Origin: Atopsyche davidsoni
Taxonomy: Eukaryota > Arthropoda > Insecta > Trichoptera > Hydrobiosidae
NCBI GenBank assembly: GCA_022113835.1
Contig: JAILWY010000013.1
Span: 15,796,001-15,860,000, forward strand
DNA: 64,000 nucleotides
Reading direction: 5' to 3'
Part shown: piece by piece, positions 48,301 through 62,900 of the stretch
Layout of the letters: every line of letters begins with the position of its first letter
How positions within the stretch are numbered: position 1 is the first letter of the stretch
The notes under the pieces: model-generated
Databases searched by the model: none
Told to the model about the DNA's origin: nothing
The model's input: the letters and a program-made list of their open reading frames with translations, nothing else
Made by a program: the position numbers and the translations under genes

Positions 48301-51300
48301 CTTCACCGACTCGCGGAGCACTGCACACCACTTTACAACTTACTATTGTATTTGTTTTTTGTGACAATTGTTTGTAATCTTAAATCGTGATTTTTTGTCT
48401 TGTTTAAAAATAAGGTGTCAAAGGATATTTTATGTATCACAATTGATGTTTGATTTTATAATGTTTTAAAATTAAAACAACTTTAGGATTCTTTATAAAA
48501 AAATATATTGTTTATATTAAACACCTGAATAAATGTCGTTCAAGAATAACACTGAATCGCATTCATTCGTAATTTCCACCTTTACAAGATACCGTGAGTG
48601 TTGAATCACCGTAAATACATTTTTCTTTAACAGACAAGGTCCAGGTATCTGAACTGTGACCTAATCGCTGAAATTTCATTTTTGATTGAATAAGTATTTT
48701 TTCAAATTTTTTTTTATTATTTTAAAACATAACTTGGAATCTTTGTTAATTGGATGAGCTGTCTGGGTTTTTAAATTTATTAAAAATTGTTTTGCATTGC
48801 CAATTGATCGTAAAAGTCTTTGAGCATTTTAAAACGAAAAGAATAAGCCGATCAACATCTCGAACGATTCAAGTCGACGGAGCCTTCTTTTGCATAATTC
48901 GCGATCGCAAATCTCTGTTGCTGATCTTCTGAATTCCAATTTTTTCAAAAATAATCCAAAAGAAATATTGTTGTTTGTTGGCATGATACTTCTAAGAAAA
49001 TTAAAATTTAAAGAACACATTGTAGATTATTTTATAATTCTTTTTTCTATAAACACAACAAAACCTGTCTCTTTTTTTTTTTTCAGTAAAATCATAATTT
49101 TTAAAGCAGGATATTTCTAGTCCAGAAGAGCTAATTGTGTTTAATTTATATTTTATTCAACCGCATTGTGGTTTAGTAAATTACTACGATCATGTTTATT
49201 TTGTAACGTCTGACGAAACCTTTAACAAAAAAAAACCAAAATATATTTGTCCCCTTGCAGGCTGTTCATGTGTGTTTTCTGTGACGAAGTATTAAACATT
49301 TCAATAGTCTGCCGAACATTATGCTTATTTAACTTGTTAAATCCAATTGTAACATTGACAGTAATACATCAAAACCTGAGGCGGCGATGAATTCATTTGA
49401 ATATTTTATTTTGCGTTTTAATTTTTTTTTTAATACACAGCTAAATAGTATTTGTGTATATTTAAAATTCATTCAATTGTCCCTTTTTAAAATCATTTCA
49501 TCGATATCACAGTATAAATAAACCAAGGAAGATTAAAAAGTTGTCACTCATCAGTAATAGGGTAAGAGTGTGGTAACACCGACCGTATTCTAAGAGTCTC
49601 CGAATATTTGACAACGTCGCGGCGGCGATCCTCAGCGACAAAACAAGACATAAGAAGTTTCTCGCAACAAACAGGATTTCAAACACGAAATCATTTGGAT
49701 TTACTCTAGTCCTGAATGAAGGCACGAAATTTCTAAAATACTCAACACTTGCTTATCATTTCCATCTGGAAGTTACTTTCAGTTATTTTAAATATCGATG
49801 TTATGTATGTATATATTTTTTCTCGTAGCAAATTTTAGAAATGTTCTAATTTTTGTGAGAAAATAAAATTAATATTTTTTCGTATACCGTGTAGGAATCA
49901 AAAATGTAATTTTTTACAAATTTATAATCGCCTGGTTCAACAAAATGTTTGTTATTTTTTTTTATAAAAGTATATTCAATATTATTTTATTTTGGTCTTC
50001 TATATAAATAAATCTCAGGCATTTCGTGTCGGTCTCGAGTGTCAATATCAATAAAACGTATATTTTCAAAATAATATCTGTAATTAATATACCTTAGCAA
50101 AATGTATTTCCCGCAAAGAGTTAAGAAACACGAAAACAAAACGATCCGTTCTAATAAGCCCTGCCACTACATGTAAGCATGTGAAGCAAGATTATTGTAA
50201 GCAAACAGACATTTTTTTAAATTATTCTTACCTAGCGCCTGCATACACATTTTAGAAATTTATTACAAACGTAAATTATTAGGAGAGTAAATTAGTTCGT
50301 TGCCCTCAAAGTTTTTAACAAGTAAACAATACTTTGTAAATTTGCAATAGTTCTTATGGGTATGGTTGTAACATGATATGTGGCTATCCCCTCGGCGTCC
50401 CTTTTTTAAAAATGTGTTTTTTTTTTATAGTTTTGCTTAAGTAATCAACGAAACGCAAGTCGCGACGGGTGTGCAACAATCAGTTAAAACTTCCACTCGG
50501 CGTGTCCTTCACCCTTTTGACGTTTGACTCGCGTTCAATAATAAATGTACCATGTCACGGCCCGCTCGATGCAAACGAAGAAAAATATTTTTTTAATACT
50601 CTGTTCAGTTTGATATGATATGAGATATGAGTCGCGATATGAGATATATTTACCGATTATTAAAAGCATTAAACTTTTTTGTTATATTCTTCTTCACATG
50701 GGGACATTTTACTAGAAAGAAAAATTAATTCAAATACTTTGATTTTTTTTTTTCAATACGCTTAACTAAATTTATGCACAAACACAAAATATAACACTAA
50801 ACTTGCGAATACACGTAATACCTCGCAAAGGAAAAAAACTAAAAAATTGTACAACTTTGGAGTTATCCGGTGATATGTTTAGTATTTTATCACAGCCCAC
50901 GGGTATCAGACTGCACGCACAAGTGTATAGGCTCTGGTGCGGGGTCAGTGACCTTGCGCGGCTCCTTTCTCCGGGCCGGAAACGTAAAACCGAGAGTCCA
51001 CGCGGGCTCGCGGAAAGTGAAGGCATCGCGTAACACGAGGGGAGAACTCTGGTATTCGCGAGAGGACATCCAATCCTCTTGTCTGTATTCCGGGGAAAAA
51101 ATCTTCAGTGCAGTATTATCAAAAAAAATAACTCGTACTTGTAGGCAAAAGTACTTTTGATATTATACTCAATGATAACATCGTTCAACTGAATTCATTT
51201 GTATATAAATATAAGCACACAGAAATTAAAATGAAAGCTTTTTAATAAAATGTAACGAATCGAGTCGTTCACGCGTTTGTATTTTTTCTTTGTAGGTTTG

Positions 51301-52039
51301 ATAAATGTTTGCAGCGATCGGCTTCTGGCTCAATCGAATGTTAAAAATATATATCTCTCGTGTTCATTTCTTAAATTATTTAAATTAGATTTTCACATTC
51401 TGCAGACATTGCATAATGGGGTCGAGGATTTTTTTTTTCCTCAAATGACAATTTGAAATAAATTTTTCGCAAGAATTAATAACGCATAAAATGTAAAACG
51501 GCAATCTCGTATTTTCGTGGTATATTTTTGCGTCCGATGTAGATAACAAGCGAACGCATACATAATGTATCATTGAATGTGCTAACAAAATTAATGACTG
51601 CGATGTATTGGAAGGAATACGTCATGCGACAGGGTGACCGCAAATTGTGGCTCGCTGAAACGGCCGCCAGTCGTGTTGTGGGAATATTATTTTTTCCTAG
51701 TTTGTACCCACAGCTCCCTGTAACTGCGATCGGGTGCATTCAAAGTAGCTCTCGTGTCAGAATTTATCGTATTTTTTTGACCGCAAGCCGTCGACAACAC
51801 TTTGAGCACTCAATTCAATCGACCAGGCCAAGTAGCGAACTTCGTCCGGCCTAGCTCCCTGCCGAGGGGCGTCATCGGTGAAACAGCGTGAGGATGCTCC
51901 CTATCTTGCCACGCTACTCTACTGTTGTGACTTTTGAACTTCCCGAATGACGACTCCCCTCGCGGAACTCTCGCGATATACTTCTCGACGTCCCGAAGCA
52001 AAGTAACTGCCAAACAGACGCGGCGGCCAGATGACGAGA

Positions 52040-52620
52040 AGTTTTCCGCCAACCGGGCAGATAACACTAAAAATAGACAGAATTGAGATCAAACGAGGAG
52101 GATCCAGCACCGGCGCGGCCGGCCGAGGGAACGCTCCAAAAATATCCGAGCACATCCAGTATTCGTGGTGCGATACAAAAATACAATTTCTCGACATTTC
52201 GCCAATAGTTTCCGTTTGGTTTGTTGTGATTATTCAGGAGGGCGATACTCCCGGCCGCCGCGGGACTCGCCGCTTCCCCGCATAGAAAACAATGCATCCG
52301 CTCAAATTACAATGACAATCGCTCACAGAAAGGGAAAATATTCAAATTCAGGACAGGCACGCCGACGCGTACAATCACCGCCACAATTGACGCGCAATCA
52401 CTTTCCGACAGTTCGGTTATTCGATAATTCCGTTTCAAAACAATGCCCGTTTCACTGACGCGTTGCGGGAAGCGACCGGCCGCCTCCACTGCCCGCCGCG
52501 AAGTGCCCGCCTGGACTCAGCGCCTCCTCGTCTCCGCAGCGGCAGTAGTCCAATCGGCTGTAGAGCCGCGCGGCGCAGCGCCCGGGAAGCGAAGCGTCGA
52601 TGATCACATTTTTGGGTCAT
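52040..52620 (-). promoter_or_regulatory. CpG-rich candidate promoter/first exon of transporter A
   Basis: The densest CpG region in the window, 4 kb upstream of coding exon 1 on the same strand. On the - strand an initiator-like TCAGT (A at 52456) lies about 95 bp downstream of a CCAAT box (inverted CCAAT read at 52550-52554). The coding exon starts with a 3' splice site at 48321, so a noncoding first exon is needed and this is the best place for it. The 5' splice site was not identified with confidence; a second CpG cluster at 50920-51060 is an alternative. Confidence 0.45.
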
Positions 52621-53510
52621 CTTCACATCTGCACATCAGCTTTCAGCAAAAGGAAAATAAAAGTAGACGCAATATATTTTACACGCGCAAGGACGTTGCG
52701 TGTCAAAATGATATATATTTTATGTTATTCTAATTTTCATTAATGGTGGTGAATTTAGGTATGTAAGGCGTGTGTTTTTCAAATGATTACAATGTACGCG
52801 CGGAGGTCCTCTATGGTATATCAGAGAGACTCACGGAGAAGTAAAGCCGCTAACGATAGCAATGATGTCATTCGTATTTAACTTTATTTTGATAGAAGAT
52901 ACTAAATATTAATAATCTCCCTTTCGATATTAAATTTGACGCTTTGGGGAAAACGACCTTTATTCTTTTGGAGAGTATAAGATGTCAAGTTAACATTTTG
53001 GATTGAATAAATATATAAAACAATCGACCCGCGTGAAATGAATGCAGTGATTCCCAATTGCATAAAAAAATATTTTTTTTAACTGAACAGTTAAATGTTC
53101 TGCATTAAATGGACCCGATTTGACTATACAATTAGACGCTATATGAAGAAATGTGATAAAATGATTTTCTTATTATACTAGACTTTAATTTTAAACATTA
53201 TCAAAAATCATTTTTAAAATGATAAAATAACTTCTGTAAATAAGAATAAAAATAGTAACAATCTCAAAACTATTTAAAATTTTACAAATTTAACTATTAG
53301 AAATGGTTTCCGATTTTATCCTGTAGCTCTATATCCCCCTGCGCTAGGGAACGTAATTTATGCAACTGGTAATTTTCCCTAGCATGCCTAATAGTTACAA
53401 AACCAGTTTCGTTTTTGTTGCAGCTACCAAAAGAGAACGAGATTAGCAAATTATTCATTATTTTTTTATTACCAACAAACTACTTAAAATATGTTTTAAA
53501 AGCGATATAC

Positions 53511-53530
53511 GTGTGTGTGTGTATGTGTGT
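53511..53530. repeat. (GT)n microsatellite
   Basis: GT repeat interrupted once by AT, 20 bp. Confidence 0.95.
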
Positions 53531-54427
53531 ATAAATATAGACAGACAGGTTGAAAGATATCATCTTCACGTTAATCCTTAATAAATTAATTTTATAATTT
53601 CTACCGACAAATAATACTTTGAAACTATTATTTTAAAGAATTTTCAGACAAAAAATTGTTATTGCTTGTACTAATTGTATATATAAAGTCGAACAAGTCG
53701 TCGCTGTGGACAGAACCATCGTAAACATGTGTTAATTTTCTTGGCTTGATGATTCTGTCAACAATAATCGACATGTCTCACTATTGACTGGCTTGCGATC
53801 AACGACCTTCTAGAGGTAAAAATGTTTTGTGTCAAAATTTAGGCACACCTGATCAATATTTACTACTCAAATCAACACATAAGGCGTGAAACATAGCAGT
53901 CTTAAATCTAAAGTTATACTACGCTATATAAAATCTAGAATACGATGAATCTTTACAAGCGCAAAAAATATAAAAATGTTGACGTAGATCGTATTAAACA
54001 TTTAAAATGCATTTGCATGCAGTGCATTTTCTTGTTAACATTTAATTATAATAGTTCTGGTTCATTTAGAGGTCAAGTTTATATAACAATGTTCGGGTGT
54101 TTGAGAGGTGATTGGAAAATCTGTTTTTTTAGTTAAATTTTTATATAATTTTGAAAATTATAAACAATTCAAATCGGCATATTGCGAGTGATTCTGTTGT
54201 TACTGGCTTCTCGCTTCTTTACCGAAAAAGTGGATGCAAGGGGCAAGCTTTGATCGAAACCTATTAATTGTCATATTCAACTTTTATAATTTTATCTAGA
54301 GTCGTTTCTTAATGCTGGCAGGGGCAATTTATAGCTTAATGACCTCAAAGCTCATTTTTTAAAATATATTTTATTCCGTCAAAATGATTAAATATTGAGC
54401 CTGATAAAATATCAAACGTCTTCCTTT

Positions 54428-54510
54428 TGATAATGTCGGCGTGAAAGGTTGGCGAAACCGGTCCCTAATCAAAAATTAACATTTAAAAAAAATCATTCAA
54501 GTATTTTATT
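54428..54510. repeat. MITE copy 5 (right half)
   Basis: Reads TTTGATAATGTCGGCGTGAA, then AGGTTGGCGAAACCGGTC and AATCATTCAAGTATTTT. The left end is missing, as in copy 2. Confidence 0.7.
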
Positions 54511-57500
54511 TAAATATTTTTAGTATTTTACGCACAACGCCTCTACTTGATGCTTGCTAAAATTAAACCATATAAAAGTATTGCGCTGTCTGTCACCAGA
54601 TTGACTCAGCGTTTGGAGCAACAAATGCAATTTTAAATTATAATAAATATGAGCATATTTGTTCACCTGTCCTGAATGAAGCTGCGTCGAATTCTGAGAC
54701 GATTCTTCCTCGCCGGCCTCGCGGAGTAATCCTCAGAGCACTCGAGTTCCGCATATCAAGTGAAAGGATGAGATTTATGACTTATCTCAAATTGAATATG
54801 GATGACTCCTTCGGCTTATTTGAGATGGATAACTTATCTGACACGGGCAGCTTGTTTCTTGTGAATGTGTATTAGAGGTCGACGATTAGTCGAGTGACTT
54901 CGCTGCTGTTGCGTGATGCTCGTCGCCACACTTTCTCTGGAGGAACCGCATTTCACATTTCACTTCCTATTCTTTTCTCGACTTCCTCTCCTGCGAGATT
55001 CCACATTTCATATAATTATAAACACACAAACGACTGCCTCCGATGCGAGATGCGCTCGCATCCGACAGAACTATCGTGGAAGGTCTCGTCAATTTAATTC
55101 TCCCAGAACGAATCCTGTATTTTTAAACGTTTAGTCATATTTTCCCAAAAAAATATTTTTTTCTTGCAGAATCAGGCGGCTCGTCCGTCTCCGGCATTTA
55201 GGGTCGAATCCGGTTATATTTTTATCAGTGCTTCCTTATTTATTAGATAATAACTTTACAGCTACGCAAACTGAAACGGTTAATCTATTTATGCAAATCA
55301 AAATATGAATACTTGCATAAATTTAAAAACAAAATGTTTATTTATCAGCCACAATTTAATTTAAGTTGTTTTTCTCGCTGAGATGCCGCAGAAATAAAAC
55401 TAATAGGAAATAATTTCAGATAACTAAAAGAGTCGTAAAATATGTTAATTTACTTTGCTCGTTTGCTAAAAAATGTTACCGACTAGTCGGGTTATTTTAT
55501 TTTTAAAAAAGCATATATTATTATTATTGTGCATTCGAGGAACAAGTCATCCAACAAAATACCATTTCCAAAGCACCTGAAGTTAAAGGTCACCAATAAA
55601 CCGATGCGCCATCCTACAAAGCATCTTCTTTCAAGAGTCTTCCTTTGCGTTATTTACTCCAAGTAGAGACGCAGCGCGTGCAGGCGGCTTTACTCTGTGT
55701 TTATTTTCTGGGCGACCTTTTGGGATACAATGTGTTTGGAATGTCGGGAAACTCGCGTTTCTTTAAAGTGGTCATTCCGCTTCAGCCTGTTTTTTTTTAT
55801 TATTTCTATTTTGCTCTAGCCGTTTTTTGTAATCCGACTTAAGCCGATTTACCTAAAAAATGGGTTTTTAATAATGTGTGCTAGCGCCGCTTAGTGGTTT
55901 AAAATTATATTATAGTAAATCTTAAAATTGTAGTATCCGCGCAACGCTTCTGTAGATATAATGCGGTGTATATACTATTTCGTATCAAAAGTACAATTTT
56001 ATTTTGAATTTACAAATTATAGCCAAACCAGAAGCAAATGTTGCTCATTTATAAAAGTAAAAATATAATTCGTATTATAATATGTTACAAAACAAGTAAA
56101 ATCATTATAAAAAGTGGAATAAATTAAATTCAAGTTTAAATAACTTGAATATGTGATAAATTCACATATTCACAAAACGACATGTATAGGTGTATTGTAA
56201 AAAAAATAATGTTCTGTTATGACGTTATTCCGAATTAACATGTTGTTTTTTTACATTTGGAGTTACACACATCCAAATATATGATAACTATCATCATATC
56301 CGTCGCTTTTTGAAAGTAATTAATATATTTTATTCAATTCTAGGTATAAGTCACGGTAGTGCCGATGAATACCATTTTCCTTGAAAACACAACTCTTCGC
56401 ATTGAAACTCGAAGTGCCAATTAAAGCCATACAAGTCCAACAAAGGCGCTTGTCCTGAGCTCGTGGCCTCTGCAAATAGCAGCTTTGTGGGAAAAGCACT
56501 CAAGTGTCGAGGAATCCAAGCAAACACTCCTGAGGCCGCCGACAATGAGTGTTATTACTTGCATTTACCAGTAGCAAATATCTATAAAATCTGAAACAAT
56601 GCAATCCTTAAGAATCAACAAGGAATTGCAAATATAATAAAATCCTGTGCATACTCATATTTATAAAATTTGAAAGACAAATTGTTTTTCTGTGTTTTGT
56701 TTGTACAGGAGGACGATGCTGAGTCTCAGGTTCCAGTCCGGGTAAAACAATATGCTTTTAGTGCAATTCTGTAAAATCATGAAAGTTCTTTTCAAAAAAA
56801 GTAATCCCAGCCTGTTTTTTGTGATTTTCCTGCACACAACGAGACAAATGGCAGAGACACATCAAACTGAAGCAACCACAATCGCTTCTGAATGCATTAA
56901 ACTGCTCGCCTACCTGCTTCTTACCTTGTGGCAGTCTATTTGAATTGCGCAGTGTGATCATATACTCAACGCTCTCAGAAAATCATAAAGATAACAGAAA
57001 TGGCTCCAAAACCTATTATGATATTTGGTGACTGGTGCACTTGAGACGAGTGGAATCTAAGGTCTTGCAACCCTTCCGACGCATGTTTGAAGGATACTTT
57101 TGCACAATTGAAATTCCTAATGCTTAACTAATGTTGTGAAAGTAAACCACAAATGCTTCCGTTGATGTTCTTACAAGGAATATTCACTTATGGCGATCAG
57201 CCTTCTTGTTTTCATTCTCAAACTTTTCTAGAACCCCGATGTATCAATGCCACCTAAACGTACCCTAAAACTTATGCTAGATTTATTTATGATAAAATTT
57301 AAATCAATTTAATTCATGTTACCCATATGATTAATCATTACTTTTATTGTTATCATAAAAAAATAACACAATTTTTATTTAAGTATATATTTGTTATAGA
57401 TCAATTACCCAAAAGTTTCTTTGTTGCCATTTCAATGTTTGTTTATGATATTTAAGCCTTCTCGGGTAGCCATGAATTTTGACCACTCTGGTCTTCCGCA

Positions 57501-57899
57501 ACGGTGGCCTCGCTTATAACATTATTTCTAATTGTAACACCTTTGATCTGCTGTACACAGATCATTTGAATTATCGAGTGCATAATAAGTGCAACAAAAT
57601 TACAAATAACTGTCTGTAATTACAGACCAATTATACGAGCCGTGTACAAACACAGGTATATGCCTTGGACTGGTGATCAGCCCTGACTCAGTTTGCAAAT
57701 CGAAAAGGGAATGAGCCTCCATACAAGCAAAGGGTACAACTTTAATTATTTAAGATTATCTATTGCTTTAAGTTAAGCAGTTTTCCTTGATATCTGTGTC
57801 ATGCTTATTATGTAGAACTGTCCTTTAAGTTTCCAATAAGAACTAACTTTTGTGTAATTGAATAATTTATTAACTGCAGTATACAGTAGATTAAATCAG

Positions 57900-57970
57900 A
57901 CATCTGAGTGCTTTGCATGATCAATTGCCGGACATGAGGTCGCCGGTTCAAATTTGGGTGGAGCAAAACA
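57900..57970 (+). repeat. tRNA-like SINE fragment
   Basis: GTCGCCGGTTCAAATTTGGG contains a good B box (GGTTCAAAT), and TCTGAGTGCTTTGCATGATC upstream could be an A-box region. No cloverleaf could be closed. Confidence 0.4.
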
Positions 57971-59759
57971 GGAGTGTCTTCTTTTTTTCGTTAAAATGCA
58001 CTGAGCGCACCGTGGATGATTTGAGTCTTGTTCATGCAGACAAGATTCTAAGGCTTGGCAGAATATGTTGGGAGATATTCATATTTCCAGCTAGCTAAAA
58101 GAAACCAGAGTGTTTTTTGGTACTGAAATTGGGGAGAGTTCAAAGTTTGGCAATTTTGATTGCTTCTTGGTGTGTATTGTTGTATTGCCAATTAACTAAA
58201 ACAGGGAATTTTAGTATAGGTCCAATTTAAGTACAGAGAGTTGATATTATAAAAACACAATAATTCTTTTAAATCTTCACTTTATTTCCCTATCCAATTT
58301 TTCAAAAATATTCCCTTTATTAACAGTATTCAAGTATTTAATATAAAATAGTACACATTCTTTAGTTGATAGAAGTAAATAATCTATTCCACATATAGAT
58401 AAACATATAAGTTATAGATTTATAAATAGACAAGTCATTCTTTCTATATAAAAGTACAAATTAATTACAAAAATTCACTTTTTGTATCAAAATTCCATAA
58501 ATTTTTTTAGGAATTATTGATACTTCCAACAAACTTTAAAATTTGAATTATGATATATATAAAAAAATAGCTTTTCTACTCTGCTGTATAATAAATTCTC
58601 TACTCTACTGTATAATCCAATTTTACAGTATTTTTAGTACTTGTATATATTTACCGACCATCAAAAATCTTTGGAATTTCAAATTGACAGCCAAAATTAA
58701 AAATCTTTCCAAACTGATTCAGTACAAAAAATTGCAATATTTTTTCATTCTGTTTTGATACATGAAATAAAATTAGCAAAGTTAACATCATACATTTGCA
58801 GTTAAGAATGAATGAGACGTGTATACCAAACTAACCGTTGTATTGAAATTTGGTATTTAAGGTTATGCTCAAGCTCGCAAGCCAGTCACGCTCCTCACAG
58901 CCATTCCCTATACAATAATTTATATGAGATTTAAAGAACACTGACGGCAGCCTTATATTTTCTTTAAGTTTGGCAACAATGGCCAGCGATAAGTACCGTC
59001 CCGAGCACACCATGCCGGAAGTGGAGCAATCTAAAAACTCAGGTTAATCAAACCTTTATCAATAATCAGTGTCGTCTTTCAAGGCACACGTATCACATTG
59101 TATTCTTTGTAACGGCAGCACCCGGTCCATAAGCAAAGTAAACACAATGAAGATAAAAGTATACAAAAACAATTATATAATTTATATATAGATATATGTA
59201 CATACATTTATTTAACAAATGGAATCAAATAAAAGAGGTCCTTATGCTATATTTTTCTATTCCTAGATATTATCACTATTATAATCAAAATGTATTTGTT
59301 TGCATTTTGATGCACATGATCACCAGTGAGATTTAAACATCTCGAGGGTTTTAATTTAACATACAAAGTGTTTAAAAGTTTATAAAAATCTCTATAAAAA
59401 TATTCTAATGAATAACCCTTCTCATTCCAAATATATAAAAAAAAACTACACTCGTGTAATAGAAAATCTAAATTGGCAAATCACGGGTTTACTAACATTT
59501 TATCAATGCGAAAACATGTCCATGTACATATTTCACAAGCTACGAGAAACATGCATGTAAAGCATTTTTACGATATTCGTTCATTTATCAGACAAAATTA
59601 CAAACAGTCTTAAGAATTAAAATAGGCAATTCTGACTTTTACATTTTCAGCAGAGTTGCACCGTAGATGATATTAGAGAGACAGTATAAATTACATACAC
59701 AGATCCCCTCCCTATAAGCCCTCGGGAATCAGTAATCCTAAACAGAAATGTAAATCGGT

Positions 59760-59918
59760 TTATCTGGTAGACTTGAGCTTCCATCTGAGGAACAGGAATG
59801 CAGCGATTCTTAGAACTACGAAGATCACGCACAGCGCGGCGATGTCCAAAGTAAAGTCAGCATCTAACATGTCCAACTCCTCCAGGGTAGTGAGAGGAGA
59901 TTTGAAATGGCAGTAAGT
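59760..59918 (-). CDS. Transporter B last coding exon
   Basis: Acceptor ATTTTTCAG. Encodes [20 protein letters not shown], a final hydrophobic helix ([20 protein letters not shown]) and a short basic tail LRWKLKSTR before TAA at 59762-59760. A - strand AATAAA candidate is at 59207-59212. Confidence 0.94.
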   Translation of the reverse strand, partial: TYCHFKSPLTTLEELDMLDADFTLDIAALCVIFVVLRIAAFLFLRWKLKSTR

Positions 59919-62900
59919 CTGAAAAATACGATACAGTCACATTCAAAAATAAAATTTCTTGAATTATTTTAAATGGAAATTTCAAATGTCATTGAAAAAA
60001 CAAAATATGTTTTATAATAAAACGTAATTTGGTAAAAATTTTTGATTAAAATTAAACTAATTTTGATTAAAGATAAACTGAGTTTATCTATACAAATAAA
60101 TAAAATATTTGTACAGATAAACTGAGCCGTTACAGATCAGAAATGATCATCATCCACCACACAAAGATCTGATTTTTAAAATACGTTGCACAGAGCCATC
60201 AACAGCAACATTTTTTTATTTGAATTGAACAATTAATTACCTGGAAGCATTTCAACTTTTCCCTTCCGAAAGAGTACGTGGCTAAAGCGGTTCCTTCAAA
60301 GCCATATCGGATGTAGGACACGTAAGTTATCCAGCGCAGGTACACGGGTATAGCATCAAACGACACAAAGAAGCCGGAGAAGAGAAGGAAGGGCACCGAC
60401 ATAACGGGGGCCAAGAATACTCCGTTCTGAAAGATAATAACAAGAACTCAGTAAGCACTCCCTGTTCTCAAATACTATAGGTTAACTTGGCTTAGCAACT
60501 ATGAGTAAAACTACTCCTAAATGTATCTTATTCTGTTTCTTATTGCTTATGCATTTCTAAACCTCTTTGTAATTGTTCTGATGCACGTTTGTACACAACA
60601 AGCCAAACAACTTATAAAAAGCAATCAATAGTGCATAACAATCTGGCAAACAGGTTATACAGGTATAATTTTATTGGCATTGATGGAGAAATTTTATTTA
60701 CCTGCACATTCATGGCAGCTCCGACCACCAGACCAACACTTTGAGCCACAAATGAGATGAGAAGACAAGCCGATAAGAACATGGAAAACCGGAACCACTC
60801 CAGCGGCTGTGACGTCAGCAGATACACAATCACTACATATATTATGCAGAATATCGCCTGAAACACAACAGATTTATCTTAGAAATAATTGATCGCAACA
60901 AATACGTACATTGTAATATTGTATTGATAATTTTATGAGACAAATTTCAATTATATTTACCTGGAATGGAATATCTGATACAGTTATAGCCAAGTAGTAG
61001 GATCGTAATGAATACCAGCGATTGAAATTTTCTTTTAATAACACAGGCATTTCAAGTGGGACTAAAAGAAACATAACATTATTAATGAAAAGCTCAACAT
61101 AAATTGAAAATTCTATGACATTCGTAATGATCAAGATAGTTGATTTGAGATAGTACGCTGCTCGGTTAGAGCAACTTGTAGTTCTTGGGCTTTATCTCAT
61201 TGATACAATTGTCCATCTTGCCTTTTAATCTTTATAGCACATTATTTGGCTAATATTTCATCCTAATACTATACTCACAGCTTAGAATTGTGATGGTCAT
61301 GGAGGTGTACATAAGGAACAACATGTTGAAGAAGAGGAAGCCAAGGTTAGACAATACTTTAGCACCATCATTTCCAATGTCGTAATACAAAGCACCAATC
61401 AGGAACCCAACTAGAATGTGGGCAAACAACCGTAGGTACATAAGGGTCTGAAACAAAGACACAAATAATAATTATTTTGCATTACAATTTCAGAAGCACA
61501 TGTAAAAATGATTTCAATATAAATACAATTATTTTGTATGACCAAGTTAATATTTAAGACAAAAGTGAACATAAGTATAGATGTGTTTCAGTCAATATTT
61601 TAATGTGTACCCATCTCTCTTACACAAAAATTGTACATGAGGTCCCCATCGACAGAAACCCAAGATTAACAATCTGAAAAAGAATGTAATATTAACACAA
61701 ATGATATCGCACCCAATCTCTGCGACTGAAGAGCAGAGTCCTCTTGAGCACCACCCAGAACTGCTTGAGCTCACTGGTTGGATACCGCTTGGGGGAGACA
61801 CTCAGCCCGTCCTCCAGGAGCGCCACCGACACATTGTCCGGCTTCTCAATGTCCAAGGCAACGGGAGCATCACCTGGAAATAGAAATTTAATGTTACCAA
61901 AAAAGAAAGAATATTATTATTCATGTAACTGAAGTTTTTCCTTTTGAAAATAAAATAATAATCTAATTATATTTCTCAAACGATAAACTATATTAAGCAC
62001 ACCTTTTCCTTTGGAGATATCATTGGTTGCGTAGACCAGGACTCCATTATTAGAGTTGTTGTGCTGCTCCTCATTGGAGAACTTCTCTAACGGCACAAGA
62101 GGCATCTCGTTCTTAGCTAGGCCATTAGTCTGAGGGTTCAGCGCATTGTCAATATTGTTTTTGTTGTTCAATTCAAATGCCTTTGCTGCGGGGAAAGCTC
62201 TTCCATTCCTGAAATTATAGCAGTACTTACTTTAGTACTATATTGAAATTCTATAAATCTAACTGATCTCAATATAATATAATTATAATAGAATAATAAA
62301 AATGAAATAAAAAGTGCTACAAAAAATATTTTCATTTCAAAACAAAGAAACACATTAGTATGAAGGCTATCAAATTTACTAATTCATTTTGTTATTGTAC
62401 CTGATGTCATGCTTTCCATTATCAATAGCACCAACTAGCTTGGAGGTGTTCTCCCCGTACTCTCCGCAGGAGACTTCAATGATGAAGGAAGCCGGGTTGT
62501 GGTAGGGAGGGCACTGCAGGCCCAGGCTGCCCAGCCAATCCACTGGAGAACAACATCACAATATCAAATATAGAAATGTCATGAGACACAATCAACCGAT
62601 ATTACATTAGTAAGTGTTGGCCAGATATTTTTAGATTTTTTAAACTTCTCATAAATATTCTGCATTTGTCAAACACATGACGAATTCAAAACAACTTTTT
62701 TATAAATATAATAAAGAGTACGATGGTATATGAGACGTGATACATTTATAAAACCACAGAACACTCCCATACAAGTTTTTTATGTAAGTAAACCTCACAA
62801 ACTGGAGACATCTAATTTTAGTCAATCTATGTCTATTAACAATTCCGTGAGTAGAAGGAAAAGTGAGTGATAAACAAATCCCATAGTGGGCAGCAATGAA

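Larger units (their letters stand above)
48321..59759. other. Region between transporters A and B
   Basis: Contains the 5' leader and promoter of transporter A on the left and the 3' UTR of transporter B on the right. Also a GT-repeat at 53511-53530, a half MITE at 54428-54510, a moderately CpG-rich stretch at 54.9-55.1 kb, and tRNA-like fragments at about 56705 and 57900. No coding gene supported; the open frames present are short and without family features. Confidence 0.6.

Noticed and set aside
52031..52733. Several overlapping open frames of 60-97 codons on both strands
   Set aside because: They result from the CpG-rich, stop-poor composition of the presumed promoter region; none shows family features.
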